DNA of 64,000 bases from Schaedlerella arabinosiphila (GTDB lineage: Bacteria > Bacillota > Clostridia > Lachnospirales > Lachnospiraceae): contig NZ_RHJS01000002.1 of assembly GCF_003885045.1 (NCBI RefSeq), forward strand, positions 3,464,501 to 3,528,500, in the 5' to 3' direction. The position numbers and the translations under genes are program-made. The notes below the pieces were generated by a model. The model was given only the letters and a program-made list of their open reading frames with translations. It was not told the origin of the DNA and did not search any database. Below, piece after piece: positions 17,336 to 26,846 of this stretch (positions within the stretch are counted from its first letter, which is position 1; the number at the start of each line of letters is the position of its first letter).

Positions 17336-18244
17336 TTAAATTCCGTATCCGTAATCCCATTGAAACGGAATCTGCATGTCTTCCGGCAAAGGCGCTCTAA
17401 ACTCCATCCTCTCCTTCGTAATCGGATGCACGAACCGCAGCCGGCAGGAATGCAATGCCTGCCGGCTGATATACTCCATATCCGGATTATACAGATAATC
17501 ACCGACCAGCGGAAACCCGAGATATTTCAGATGAATCCGAATCTGATGGGTACGTCCTGTTTCAAGACGGAGTGAGACCAGGCTGTGCCCGTTCTTCTCT
17601 TCCACCACCCGGTAATGCGTCAATGCGCGCTCCCCATGTTCAAAATCCACCTTCCGCTCAATGATTGACCCCTCCCTGCGGGACAAAGGAGCGTCAATCG
17701 TGCCGGAAGGCGGAAATACATTTCCCCGGACGATGGCCAGGTATTCCCTTTCAATCTCATGCCGGTATCCCATCCCGGACAGAATGTTTGCACTGAGCAT
17801 GTGCTTCGCGACCACAGTCAGCCCCGAAGTGTCCCGGTCCAGACGGTTTGCACATCGAAAGATAAACGCTTCCTTCTGCTGTTGGTAATACCATACCAGC
17901 CCATTGGCAAGGGAATAGTGGTAATTTTTCATGGATGGGTGCATCGGCAGTCCGGCAGGCTTGTCAACCACCAGGATATCCTCATCCTCATAGATGATGC
18001 GGAGGGGAATGTTGACCGCCGGAATCTTTTCGGAGCTGTCGGTTTCCCGGATTCGCACCGCCAGCTCATCTCCCGTGGACAATGTTTTCTTCAGAATGCA
18101 GTTCAGCCCGTTGACCTGGATGCTGTCCGGCATCTTTTTCAGTTCCGTCAGGTTCTGCCTGGAATACCCCCGGCGGCGCAGATACTGCTCGATCCGAAGT
18201 CCCTGGTCTGCTTCGCTGATCAAATAAAGGAATGTGCGGTTCAC
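17336..18244 (-). CDS. RluA-family RNA pseudouridine synthase
   Basis: 302 residues from a GTG at 18244 whose GTGA overlaps the stop of the upstream gene. This start gives the expected length; the frame runs on upstream without support. An S4-like RNA-binding stretch (LRIEQYLRRRGYSRQNL) is followed by the catalytic domain with Asp in NRLDRDTSG and the late motif ETGRTHQIRIHLKYLGFPLVGDYLY (conserved parts RTHQIR and HPLVGD-like). It isomerises uridines in rRNA or tRNA. The exact target site (RluD or other) cannot be told. Confidence 0.9.
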   Translation of the reverse strand: MNRTFLYLISEADQGLRIEQYLRRRGYSRQNLTELKKMPDSIQVNGLNCILKKTLSTGDELAVRIRETDSSEKIPAVNIPLRIIYEDEDILVVDKPAGLPMHPSMKNYHYSLANGLVWYYQQQKEAFIFRCANRLDRDTSGLTVVAKHMLSANILSGMGYRHEIEREYLAIVRGNVFPPSGTIDAPLSRREGSIIERKVDFEHGERALTHYRVVEEKNGHSLVSLRLETGRTHQIRIHLKYLGFPLVGDYLYNPDMEYISRQALHSCRLRFVHPITKERMEFRAPLPEDMQIPFQWDYGYGI

Positions 18245-18873
18245 TGTCCTGCCGCTCCGTTCTTCCAAAACGGCATCCATTTTTCCGTCATCTGCTCAGT
18301 CTCATTGATCTGATCCAGTTTCCGTTTTGCGGCTTCAGAGCCAAGTTCTATTTCCGCTTCGCAGACTCTTTTTTCACCCTCACGTCTCACACGTGCCTGA
18401 TCCGCTGTCTGAGTTTTCTCCAGATCCGCAGATAACTTCGTCAATTTGGCGATTGTCCCGCCATCAGAAGCCGGCGTGCCCGTCTCCTCCGTCTTCTGCG
18501 GCTTTTGGCCTGAACTGCCCTGTTCCTTGGCGCTCTCGTTCTGCTTTGCCATCTCCGAAGCAATCTGTTCATCAATCTCCTCCAGCTGCTTCTCGTACTC
18601 TTCCAACTGTTCCTGAAGCCCGGCCATACTGCTTCCATCCTCATCGTCCAGCATCCTGGTAAGCAGTGATTCTTTGTTGCTGCGCAGCATTTCCTTCTGG
18701 TTCATCAGATTTGCCAGAAGGCTGGATGCCTTCCCCTGGGGCGAAATCAATGCCGTATCCGTCCGCATCGCCGGCAATGCCTGCTGCCCATGATCCATGC
18801 GGTTTCGGTTCACACTCTGATTGATTGCCGCCGCCGGGAAAAAACTGGTTGTCTGACCTGCATAAATCCTCAT
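18241..18873 (-). CDS. Hypothetical coiled-coil protein
   Basis: 210 residues from the ATG at 18873, which has AAGGAGG eight bases ahead; a GTG six bases upstream is too close to that site. Residues ~55-110 are strongly heptad-like (LQEQLEEYEKQLEEIDEQI), followed by a Gln/Ser/Lys linker and a second charged helix. No signal peptide or membrane helix. Translationally coupled to the pseudouridine synthase. I do not recognise the family. Confidence 0.75.
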   Translation of the reverse strand: MRIYAGQTTSFFPAAAINQSVNRNRMDHGQQALPAMRTDTALISPQGKASSLLANLMNQKEMLRSNKESLLTRMLDDEDGSSMAGLQEQLEEYEKQLEEIDEQIASEMAKQNESAKEQGSSGQKPQKTEETGTPASDGGTIAKLTKLSADLEKTQTADQARVRREGEKRVCEAEIELGSEAAKRKLDQINETEQMTEKWMPFWKNGAAGQ

Positions 18874-18950
18874 AGCCACTTCCTCCTTTTCGCTGTTCCG
18901 TGAAAAAAACTTCCTCTCCTTAAATTTATCGGTTATCCGGCCTGAACCGA

Positions 18951-19355
18951 TTACTTCAATGAAGCGAACGGGCGCTTTTTTGCTGCCGGCGGTATTTTAC
19001 AGCCAATTTTTTGATCCAGCCGCCACTGAGGAGCTGCCCCGTCATCTCCCCAGTATTCGTCCAGCGAAAGAATTTTACCGTTTTCTGTCTTCATAAATGA
19101 TACTGCATGAAAGGACAGGCTCCTGTCGCAGGTATATACATGTACGACCGCCACAGATACATCCCCCATGGTTTCTACACGTTCAATCTCCCCGTCCCAT
19201 TCTCCCGGATACTCGCAGTTTGCCCTTATGTATTCCTCCACCGTAAACTGTTCATCCGTACAGTGCCAGTTAATGTATGCATCCCTGCCAAAATACGCTC
19301 TCATCCGATCTGCGTCTTGCTTTAGTACCGCGTCCCAGAAACCTTGTATGTCCAT
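18951..19355 (-). CDS. SnoaL-like/NTF2-fold small protein
   Basis: 134 residues. The start is well placed behind AAGGAGG. The pattern FWDAVLKQDADRMRAYFGRDAYINWHCTDEQF, with a late DEYWGDDG, fits the cone-shaped NTF2/SnoaL fold found in small isomerases and unknown stress proteins. It has a basic tail. The substrate or role cannot be inferred. Confidence 0.75.
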   Translation of the reverse strand: MDIQGFWDAVLKQDADRMRAYFGRDAYINWHCTDEQFTVEEYIRANCEYPGEWDGEIERVETMGDVSVAVVHVYTCDRSLSFHAVSFMKTENGKILSLDEYWGDDGAAPQWRLDQKIGCKIPPAAKKRPFASLK

Positions 19356-19376
19356 GGGTCCTACCTCCTTAGGGTC

Positions 19377-19404
19377 ATAAAAAGCTGCTGGTAAAAGCAG
19401 CTTT
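19377..19404 (-). terminator. Intrinsic terminator
   Basis: AAAGCTGCT-(loop)-AGCAGCTTT followed on the minus strand by TTTTTATG. It closes the gene at 19455-19799. Confidence 0.85.
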
Positions 19405-19454
19405 CATCAATCATCCTGTTTCAGAAAAGCAGGAAAGTCCCCTGCCGTTTTTCT

Positions 19455-19799
19455 TTAATCTCCTGACCTCAGAAGCTTCAGTAATTGCTCAAGATTCGCA
19501 GCAATATTCTCATCTTCCAACTGGTCAACCCGGTCTCTTGCCTGCTCCAATCTGGCCTCTTTTTCTATTGCCATTAATTTGGCAAGTATCACGTCGCTTC
19601 TATCCTGCGGCTTTCCGCTTTGATCCGCCGTTTTTCCTGCCTGCGCCTTTCCGGCCTTGGATACAGCCTTTCCTGACTGTGCTTTCTTGCTTTTTGCGGC
19701 AGTCTTGCTCGTCTGTACCTTTCCGCTTTTGGCCGCCGGCTTCCCTGCCTGCGCCTTTGCACCCTGTTTTACAGTCTTTGTGTCTTTTTTCTTAAACAA
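19455..19799 (-). CDS. Lys/Ala-rich histone-like low-complexity protein, TTG start
   Basis: 114 residues starting with TTG at 19799, six bases after GGAGGG; there is no ATG until mid-protein. Residues 1-65 are a repetitive basic tail (GKAQAGK, SGKVQTSK, SGKAVSKAGK). Residues ~68-110 form an acidic amphipathic helix (ARLEQARDRVDQLEDENI). The tail resembles histone H1-like bacterial proteins that bind nucleic acid, but that is only composition. It has its own terminator. Confidence 0.65.
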   Translation of the reverse strand: MFKKKDTKTVKQGAKAQAGKPAAKSGKVQTSKTAAKSKKAQSGKAVSKAGKAQAGKTADQSGKPQDRSDVILAKLMAIEKEARLEQARDRVDQLEDENIAANLEQLLKLLRSGD

Positions 19800-19918
19800 A
19801 GGAATCCCTCCGCTCCAAATTTTTACTCATATCGTGAGCATTGCATCTCAATGCTGTCCTGCAATATATATGATTATTCCGGCTGCTCTCATTTTTTCTC
19901 CTGTTCTTTTATATAGCT

Positions 19919-20107
19919 CTACGCCCACACATCTTCGTGAGAAAATAACTGTCCTCTTTCGATTTCCTGTCTGGCTTCCTTGATTGCTTCCACTTCATCC
20001 GGCGTAGCCGCATCCTCCTGAACAAATTTTAAGAGAATCCGGCAAACCGTATCAATTTTTTTTTCGTCTACAATCTCAACCAGACTACGCAACGTATCTC
20101 TGCTCAT
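19919..20107 (-). CDS. Small antitoxin-like protein
   Basis: 62 residues with AGGAGGTG before the ATG. The C-terminal part DEVEAIKEARQEIERGQLFSHEDVW has the acidic helical pattern common in antitoxins of RelE/ParE-type toxins. A toxin remnant lies immediately upstream (20119-20250), giving a toxin-first order. The antitoxin itself looks intact. Confidence 0.65.
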   Translation of the reverse strand: MSRDTLRSLVEIVDEKKIDTVCRILLKFVQEDAATPDEVEAIKEARQEIERGQLFSHEDVWA

Positions 20108-20118
20108 GTATCCACCTC

Positions 20119-20250
20119 CTACAATCCTTTATACGCTTCGCCTCTGAGCAGTACGGCATCAATAATAATTGTATCATACTCCATCTGGTAGATCACCCGG
20201 TAATCACCAATCCGGAGCCGATATAAATTTGAGCAGCCTCTTTCGGTAAC
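20119..20250 (-). pseudogene. RelE/ParE-type toxin, C-terminal fragment
   Basis: The frame encodes GCSNLYRLRIGDYRVIYQ, then IIIDAVLLRGEAYKGL and a stop, which is the typical C-terminal half of RelE-superfamily toxins. Upstream of ~20250 the frame hits a stop (TAA) and no matching N-terminal half is seen in any frame. The toxin is therefore truncated and very likely inactive. Confidence 0.7.
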
Positions 20251-20312
20251 TATACTTTAGCGTGCGAATGTGCCTCACGTCAAGCAGTATTTTCCCAATT
20301 AATATTTTATTC

Positions 20313-20348
20313 ACAAAAGGCCCAGGAATCCAATTCCTAAGCCTTTTT
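20313..20348. terminator. Two-way terminator downstream of queA
   Basis: AAAAGGC-(cc)-AGGAAT pairs with ATTCCT-(aa)-GCCTTTT, with T-runs on both sides. It ends the pheS-to-queA direction of transcription on the minus strand. Confidence 0.85.
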
Positions 20349-20387
20349 TCCGAATTTGCATCTGTTTACAAATATATGAAAACTGTT

Positions 20388-21413
20388 TTAACAGATCAAC
20401 ATCGCATCCCCAAACGAAAAGAACCTGTACCGTTCCTCCACAGCCTCCTCATAAGCCTTCATCACCTGCTCCCGCCCCGCCAGCGCGGAAACCAGCATGA
20501 TCAGCGTGGATTCCGGCAGATGGAAGTTGGTGATCAGTCCGTCCAGTACTTTAAAGCGATACCCCGGATAGATAAAGATCTCCGTCCAGCCGCTTCCTGC
20601 CTGAATCCGGCCGTTCTCATCCGCAGCGGATTCCACCGTCCGGCAGCTCGTCGTCCCAACACAGATGACCCGCCCGTTTCCGGACTTTGCACGGTTGATC
20701 TTCTCCGCTGCTTCCTCCTGGATCTGATAAAATTCGGAATGCATATGATGATCCGTGATCTCCTCCGCCTTCACCGGCCGGAAGGTTCCAAGCCCAACGT
20801 GAAGTGTGACCCTTGCGATATCCACCCCTTTTTTCTCAATCTCCTGCAGCAGCTCCGGCGTAAAATGAAGCCCTGCCGTGGGCGCGGCAGCGGAGCCCTC
20901 ATGAACGGCATAAACCGTATTGTACCGCTCCCGCTCCTGGAGCTGGTGGGTGATATAAGGGGGCAGGGGCACCTGTCCCAGACGGTCTAAGATTTCCTCA
21001 AAAATCCCCTCATAGGAAAACTGCACCAGACGGTTGCCCTCTTCCACAACCTCCAGAACCTCCCCCACAAGCAGCCCGTCCCCGAAGCTGATCTTCGCTC
21101 CGGGCCTGGCCTTTTTCCCGGGCTTGACAAGGGTCTCCCATATGTTATTTTCTTTTCGCTTCAGCAGTAAAACCTCAACCTTCGCTTCTGTTCCCACCTT
21201 GGAGCCGATCAGCCTTGCCGGAATCACCTTGGTATCATTGATCACCAGGCAGTCGCCCTCCTGCAGATAGTCCAAAATCTCCCTGAACACATGATGGGAA
21301 ACAGCCCCGGACTGCCTGTCAAGCACAAGCAGCCTGGAGCTGGAACGATCCGCCAGAGGGTCCTGAGCGATCAGTTCCTCCGGCAGTTCATAATAAAAAT
21401 CCTGTTTTTTCAT
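20388..21413 (-). CDS. queA: tRNA preQ1(34) S-adenosylmethionine ribosyltransferase-isomerase
   Basis: 341 residues, normal length. It transfers and isomerises the ribosyl part of SAM onto preQ1 at the tRNA wobble base to give epoxyqueuosine. Recognised from the N-terminus DFYYELPEELIAQDPLADRSSSRLLVLDR, the motif PTAGLHFT, and the C-terminal NFHLPESTLIMLVSALAG. Its ATG overlaps the stop of the RDD gene (ATGA). It is last in a run from sppA. Confidence 0.97.
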   Translation of the reverse strand: MKKQDFYYELPEELIAQDPLADRSSSRLLVLDRQSGAVSHHVFREILDYLQEGDCLVINDTKVIPARLIGSKVGTEAKVEVLLLKRKENNIWETLVKPGKKARPGAKISFGDGLLVGEVLEVVEEGNRLVQFSYEGIFEEILDRLGQVPLPPYITHQLQERERYNTVYAVHEGSAAAPTAGLHFTPELLQEIEKKGVDIARVTLHVGLGTFRPVKAEEITDHHMHSEFYQIQEEAAEKINRAKSGNGRVICVGTTSCRTVESAADENGRIQAGSGWTEIFIYPGYRFKVLDGLITNFHLPESTLIMLVSALAGREQVMKAYEEAVEERYRFFSFGDAMLIC

Positions 21414-22120
21414 AATTCGTCAGAATCCCCTTTTTCTTCTTCCGCCTGCCTTCCGGCCTCTCCTGCGCCGAATGCCTCTTGCTGCCTTTCGTTTGGCAGG
21501 ATCTGCGGCACTGCCTCTGCGGGATGCACATTCTGTTCGGCAGGCTCTACCATATGGTACGGTCCGCTTTGAGGTTCCGCCGGATATACAGGCGGCGTCT
21601 CCACCGGGCGCGCCTGTGCAAAGGGATACACAGGATATACCTTCACTCTCTTTCCGTATACCACCCGGGTATCGCAGAGCATATCATGGAAGCCCCGTTT
21701 TTCCCTGTCCACTCCGATGATCAGATACCCGATACAGACAAAAATACTGCTTAAGAATCTTCCCACCGTCTCCCGGTATACCACCGTCAGCAGATCCAGC
21801 TCCCCGCTTTCCTCTACGGAGATCACCCGCAGGTTCATGACGCGCTTGCCCGGCGTCGTCCCCGTATACCTGGTACACAGGATAAAATACAGCGCCTGTC
21901 CCAGATACAGCACGATGTCCTTCAGCGTATAGTGGAACAGGATATTTCCTCCCAGCACCGTTCCATACAGTGCCGAGAGCACCCCTGACATAACCAGCCT
22001 GACCACCAGCAGCAGCAAAAAAGCGATTGCGCTGTCGATCAGATACGCCGCCAAACGCACCCAGAAGCCTGCATATGTCACGCCTGCATCCGCTCTGCAG
22101 CTATCGTAATTGTTCTGCAT
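21410..22120 (-). CDS. RDD-family membrane protein
   Basis: 236 residues. The N-terminal RDD motif (AGFWVRLAAYLIDS) is followed by about three membrane helices (IAFLLLLVVRLVM, ILFHYTLKDIVLYLGQALYFIL, and one near FLSSIFVCIGYLIIGV), with the conserved GTTPGKRVMNLRV. The C-terminal ~75 residues are Pro/Glu-rich and probably unstructured in the cytoplasm. Its start lies 20 bases inside the end of sppA. Role unknown; RDD proteins are varied. Confidence 0.88.
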   Translation of the reverse strand: MQNNYDSCRADAGVTYAGFWVRLAAYLIDSAIAFLLLLVVRLVMSGVLSALYGTVLGGNILFHYTLKDIVLYLGQALYFILCTRYTGTTPGKRVMNLRVISVEESGELDLLTVVYRETVGRFLSSIFVCIGYLIIGVDREKRGFHDMLCDTRVVYGKRVKVYPVYPFAQARPVETPPVYPAEPQSGPYHMVEPAEQNVHPAEAVPQILPNERQQEAFGAGEAGRQAEEEKGDSDEL

Positions 22121-23078
22121 AATACATCGGCACCCCGCTTTCCATAGATGATGCGGTTTCCTTTAGTATCTGGGCTTCCGACTTCGGAACGAGCTCCCGG
22201 AGTTCCGAAAAAAACGATGCGAAAATATTTTCCTCGCTGACCGGCTGATAATAATCCCATACGCCCAGTTCATCACTCATCTCGTTCTGCATATACTCAT
22301 AGGAGCCGATCTCGTCAATGAGCCCGTTTTCCAGGGCCTGCGCCGCCGTGTATGTCCGCCCGTCGGCCAGAGCGCGCACTTTCTCGTCCGGCATATTCCG
22401 GCCATCTGCAACGATTCCCACAAATTTTCCGTAGTATTCGTCAACCTGACTCTGGAATACCGCGATCTGTTCATCTGTCAGCTTCGAACTGTCCTTAAAA
22501 TCTCCGCTGGCAATGCTGACATAGCGGATGCCCAGCTTTTCATACAGGCCCGTCATGTCCATTCCTGACATGATGACTCCGATGGAGCCCGTTGTGGTAT
22601 TCGTATTCGCATAGATCTGATCCGATGCCATGGAGATCATGTAGCCGCCGGAAGCCGCGTAGTGGGACATATAGGTCCATATCGGATTGCCGGACATTTC
22701 CTTATACTCTCTCAGCTTATCGTACAGCTCCTCCGATTCATATACCGTACCGCCCGGCGAATCCACGTACAGAAGGATACCCTTATTGTTCGGATCATAC
22801 ATTAGATTGTCAATATAATTCATGGTATCGGTATGCTGATACCCTTCCGCGATCTCAAAGATGCTGGTCGCAGTCTGCTCCTGGATCGTACCCACCACTT
22901 CCACCACCGCAATATAGTCGTAATTGGGGGTGTCATAACCATAGTCCGAAGTCAGCATTTCAACCATACTCGCCTGCAGCAGATTCTGGGACACCGTATT
23001 GGTGAATACGCTGGTCACTCCCACCGCGATAAACAATACCGCCGCGACGATCAGGCCGCCTATCTGTTTTTTCTTCAT
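22101..23078 (-). CDS. sppA: Signal peptide peptidase SppA (short, single-domain type)
   Basis: 325 residues. A hydrophobic anchor lies at residues ~8-28; the serine protease domain carries the catalytic Ser in YAASGGYMISM, and the general-base Lys is expected in GDFKDSSKLT. The oxyanion-type motif DSPGGTVYESEE is present. It clips leftover signal peptides and small membrane peptides at the outer face of the membrane. AAGGAGG precedes the ATG. A hairpin (ATGGATGAG/CTCATCCAT, 23097-23128) separates it from pheT. Confidence 0.93.
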   Translation of the reverse strand: MKKKQIGGLIVAAVLFIAVGVTSVFTNTVSQNLLQASMVEMLTSDYGYDTPNYDYIAVVEVVGTIQEQTATSIFEIAEGYQHTDTMNYIDNLMYDPNNKGILLYVDSPGGTVYESEELYDKLREYKEMSGNPIWTYMSHYAASGGYMISMASDQIYANTNTTTGSIGVIMSGMDMTGLYEKLGIRYVSIASGDFKDSSKLTDEQIAVFQSQVDEYYGKFVGIVADGRNMPDEKVRALADGRTYTAAQALENGLIDEIGSYEYMQNEMSDELGVWDYYQPVSEENIFASFFSELRELVPKSEAQILKETASSMESGVPMYYAEQLR

Positions 23079-23160
23079 CTCTGCCTCCTTGTTGTTATGG
23101 ATGAGACCGGCAAAGCCTGCTCATCCATCCGCAAAAACCGCACAGGCGCACCCTGCCTCT

Positions 23161-25578
23161 TTATTTCCTCAGCTCGATCCCCATGCCTTCCAGCGCTTTG
23201 AGGATCCGCTCCATGGCCTCTGTCACCTCCGCGTCTGAGAGTGTCTTGTCCTTTGCACGGAATACGGTGGAATATGCCACCGACTTGAAGCCTTCTCGGA
23301 TCTGCGCTCCTTCGTACAGGTCGAACAATGCATAGCTTTCCAGATACTGTCCTCCCTTAGCGGAGATCACCTCTTCGATCTGTCCCGCCAGGATGTGCTT
23401 CGGCACCACCATGCTGATGTCCCGGGTCACTGCCGGATATTTTGCGATTCCATAATATTTCCTGTCAAATGTAGCATACTCCATAATCTCCGGCATGTCA
23501 ATGACCGCCACATAGGCGCGCTCGCCGATTCCGTAGATATCCGCCACCTCCGGATGGAGTTCTCCGAGATATCCCACAACCTTTCCGTCATACAGGATGT
23601 TTGCCTGGCGACCCGGGTGAAGGTACGGTTTTCCTGCATTTGGATCGTAGGTCTCCCTGTCCTTCATGCCGATCTTCTCGAAAAATTCCTCGACCACGCC
23701 CTTCATGCTGAAGAAATCCCCTTTTCCATACATTCCCAGCGTAAACTGCATCCGTTCCTCGGGCAGGTCGGTCAGCGGAAGGCTCTTCGGAAGGTAAATA
23801 TTTCCAAGCTCATAGAGGCGCACGTCCTTATTTCTTCTATTATAATTGGTAGCCAATGAGGTCAGCATCCCGTTCAGGGAAGTGGTGCGCATGATGCTGT
23901 AATCCTCTCCCAGCGGGTTCATGATCTCCACCGTCCGGCGCAGCGGCGAATCCTTCGGCAGAAGCAGTTTATCAAATACCTTGGGGCTCTCGAAGGAATA
24001 GCACATCCCCTGGCTGAATCCGCAGAACTCCGCGATATCCCTTGCCGCCTGCTCAATCCGCAGCTTGAAGGACAGCTTTCCGGTCGTCGCTTCCCCGTTT
24101 GGCAGCGTGGTCGGGATATTATCATATCCATAAAATCTCGCCACTTCCTCCGCAATATCCGCAAGCCGGAACAGATCCTGCCGGAAGGTGGGAGCGATCA
24201 CTTCTTTTGTCTCCGGGTCATATTCCAGGTCAATTTTTTTGAAATATCCCAGCATCTCTTCCTCGGAAATATCGGTTCCCAGCATGGCATTGATCTTGTC
24301 CGCGTCAAACGGAACACGAACCGGTTGCTTCTCTTTTCCATACACATCCACGGTTCCGCCCACCACTTCTCCGGCGCCTAACTCTTCCACAAGCTGACAT
24401 GCCCGGTCGATGGCCGCCTTCGCGTTGTTCGGGTCCAGGCCCTTTTCAAACTTGCCCGATGCATCTGTCCGAAGTCCCACGCGCTTGCTGGACTTTCGGA
24501 TATTGACGCCGTCGAAGCATGCCGCCTCGAAAAGCATGGTCTTTACGTCGTCTGTGATCATGGAATTTTCGCCGCCCATGATCCCGGCGATGCCGATGGC
24601 CTTCTCGCCGTCGCAGATCATCAGCACGTCCTTGTCCACCTTCCGTTCCTGTCCGTCCAGCGTGGTAAATGTCTCCCCGTCCTGTGCAGTCTTGACCACG
24701 ATCTGATGCCTGGCAATGGTCTCCAGGTCGTAGGCATGCATAGGCTGTCCGTATTCTTCCATCACATAGTTGGTGATGTCCACCAGGTTATTGATGGGGC
24801 GGATTCCCACGGAGGCCAGCCTTCTCTGCATCCACTTGGGCGACGGCCCAATCTTGATATTCTTGACGACCCTTGCACAGTAACGCGGGCACAGGTCCGT
24901 ATTTTCCACAGAAACCTTCACATAGTCGTTGACGTCCTCGTCATTTCCTGTCTCTGTCACCACCGGAGGCACAAATGTTTTGTCAAATGTAGCCGCAGCT
25001 TCTCTTGCGATCCCGACCACGCTGAAGCAGTCCACCCGGTTGGACGTCACCTCATATTCCACGACTACATCGTCCAGTCCCAGTGCCTTTACCGCGTTCT
25101 CACCAACCTGAGCATCCTCCGGGAAAATGTAGATGCCTTCCTCCGGCGCCTCGGGATACATGTCCCGGTTGGAGCCCAGCTCTTCGATGGAGCACATCAT
25201 CCCGTTGCTTTCCACTCCCCGAAGCTTCCCTTTTTTGATCTTGATCCCACCGGGTGTCTTAGAGCCGTCATGCCCTCCGGCCACCCGTCCGCCGTCCAGA
25301 ACCACCGGAACCTTCGCCCCCTCGAATACATTGGGCGCGCCGGTTACGATCTGGGTAGTCCCGGTTCCAATATTCACCTGGCATACCACCAGCTTATCCG
25401 CATCCGGGTGTTTCTCGATCTTTTCAATCCGGCCGATCACGATTTTATCCAGATCCGCATCCAGTTTCTCATAACCTTCCACCTTGGTACCGGACAGAGT
25501 CATCGCGTCCGCGTATTCCTGCGCGGTCACATCCAGATCCGGCACATATGCTTTTATCCATGATAATGAAGTATTCAA
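23161..25578 (-). CDS. pheT: Phenylalanine--tRNA ligase beta subunit
   Basis: 805 residues, standard length. In order: the N-terminal domain (MNTSLSWIKAYVPDLD), the OB-fold tRNA-binding domain (~40-155, with VGRI-like IVIGRIEKIEKHPDADKL), B3/B4 editing domain, B5 domain, the catalytic-like core, and the C-terminal anticodon-binding FDX-ACB domain (KYPAVTRDISMVVP). Works as an alpha2-beta2 tetramer with pheS, 147 bases upstream; both are under the T-box. Confidence 0.97.
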   Translation of the reverse strand: MNTSLSWIKAYVPDLDVTAQEYADAMTLSGTKVEGYEKLDADLDKIVIGRIEKIEKHPDADKLVVCQVNIGTGTTQIVTGAPNVFEGAKVPVVLDGGRVAGGHDGSKTPGGIKIKKGKLRGVESNGMMCSIEELGSNRDMYPEAPEEGIYIFPEDAQVGENAVKALGLDDVVVEYEVTSNRVDCFSVVGIAREAAATFDKTFVPPVVTETGNDEDVNDYVKVSVENTDLCPRYCARVVKNIKIGPSPKWMQRRLASVGIRPINNLVDITNYVMEEYGQPMHAYDLETIARHQIVVKTAQDGETFTTLDGQERKVDKDVLMICDGEKAIGIAGIMGGENSMITDDVKTMLFEAACFDGVNIRKSSKRVGLRTDASGKFEKGLDPNNAKAAIDRACQLVEELGAGEVVGGTVDVYGKEKQPVRVPFDADKINAMLGTDISEEEMLGYFKKIDLEYDPETKEVIAPTFRQDLFRLADIAEEVARFYGYDNIPTTLPNGEATTGKLSFKLRIEQAARDIAEFCGFSQGMCYSFESPKVFDKLLLPKDSPLRRTVEIMNPLGEDYSIMRTTSLNGMLTSLATNYNRRNKDVRLYELGNIYLPKSLPLTDLPEERMQFTLGMYGKGDFFSMKGVVEEFFEKIGMKDRETYDPNAGKPYLHPGRQANILYDGKVVGYLGELHPEVADIYGIGERAYVAVIDMPEIMEYATFDRKYYGIAKYPAVTRDISMVVPKHILAGQIEEVISAKGGQYLESYALFDLYEGAQIREGFKSVAYSTVFRAKDKTLSDAEVTEAMERILKALEGMGIELRK

Positions 25579-25725
25579 AATCTATTCCTCACTTTCTATG
25601 ATCCTTTCGTTTTCCATCCCCGCATTCTGTCAAAAAAGTCTCTGTCATGATAGAAATACGAGGGACGATTCGTTACTGTTATACATTACTGCATCACTCG
25701 ATCCTGCCTGATTCCTGTTTGTTCC

Positions 25726-26745
25726 TCAGAACTGCTTTAAGAAACGGATATCATTTTCATACAGCAGCCGCATATCGTCGATTTCATATTTCAGAAGCGC
25801 GATCCGTTCCAGTCCCACGCCGAACGCGAACCCGCCGTATTCTTCCGGATCGATCCCGCACATTTCCAGCACATGGGGATGCACCATACCGCAGCCCAGG
25901 ATCTCGATCCAGCCTGAGCCCTTGCAGAAACGGCAGCCCTTCCCGCCGCATTTGAAGCAGCTCACATCCACCTCCGCGCTGGGCTCGGTGAAGGGGAAAT
26001 GATGGGGACGGAATTTGGTCTTTGTCTCCGGCCCGAACAATTCCTTTGCAAATACCTCCAGCGTTCCTTTCAGGTCCGCGAAGGAAATATGCTTGTCAAT
26101 GACCAGTCCCTCGATCTGATGGAAGGACGGGGAGTGGGTGGCATCCACCTCGTCGGAACGGAATACCCTGCCCGGCGCGATCATACGGATCGGCAGCTTT
26201 CCCTGCTCCATGACACGGGCCTGCACCGGGGATGTCTGGGTACGCAGCACAATATCCTTATTAATATAGAAAGTATCCTGCTCGTCCTTTGCCGGATGAT
26301 CCGCAGGAATATTCAGTTTTTCAAAATTATACAGGTCGTATTCCACCTCCGGGCCTTCCACAACCTCATAGCCCATTCCCACGAAGATACGCTCCACCTC
26401 TTCCAGGGCGATGGTGTTGGGATGCCTGTGGCCGACGCTGTTCTTCTTAGACGGCAGCGTCACGTCGATGACCTCGGCTTTGAGCTTCTCCTCGCGGATC
26501 GCCTTTTCCATTTTCTGCTTTGTCTCTTCCATGATCGCTTCGATGGCGGCCCTCGTCTCGTTCACAAGCTGGCCCACCTTCGGGCGTTCCTCGGGCGCAA
26601 CATCCTTCATCCCTTTGAGTACGGCGGTCAGTTCCCCCTTCTTCCCAAGGAACCGCACGCGTACGTCATTGAGCCTTTCCGGCACATCCGATGCCTGGAT
26701 CTGCGCGATGGCTTCTTTTTTGATCTGTTCCAATCTGTCTTTCAT
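25726..26745 (-). CDS. pheS: Phenylalanine--tRNA ligase alpha subunit
   Basis: 339 residues from the ATG at 26745. The frame is open far upstream, but that part is the T-box leader. An N-terminal coiled-coil tRNA arm (residues ~1-90) is followed by the class II catalytic core with TQTSPVQARVM (motif 2 region), FPFTEPSAEVDV and GFAFGVGLERIALLKY (motif 3). An unusual-looking but common CFKCGGKGCRFCKGSGW stretch lies before motif 3. It charges tRNA-Phe. Confidence 0.97.
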   Translation of the reverse strand: MKDRLEQIKKEAIAQIQASDVPERLNDVRVRFLGKKGELTAVLKGMKDVAPEERPKVGQLVNETRAAIEAIMEETKQKMEKAIREEKLKAEVIDVTLPSKKNSVGHRHPNTIALEEVERIFVGMGYEVVEGPEVEYDLYNFEKLNIPADHPAKDEQDTFYINKDIVLRTQTSPVQARVMEQGKLPIRMIAPGRVFRSDEVDATHSPSFHQIEGLVIDKHISFADLKGTLEVFAKELFGPETKTKFRPHHFPFTEPSAEVDVSCFKCGGKGCRFCKGSGWIEILGCGMVHPHVLEMCGIDPEEYGGFAFGVGLERIALLKYEIDDMRLLYENDIRFLKQF

Positions 26746-26846
26746 TCTGGTTTCTCCTTTCTTAGATGCAGACAATATTCCATTCCACTGAATGTCTGCT
26801 GCTCTCTGAAAAGCAGCTTCTAACTTACGGCAATACCAAATTCCCA

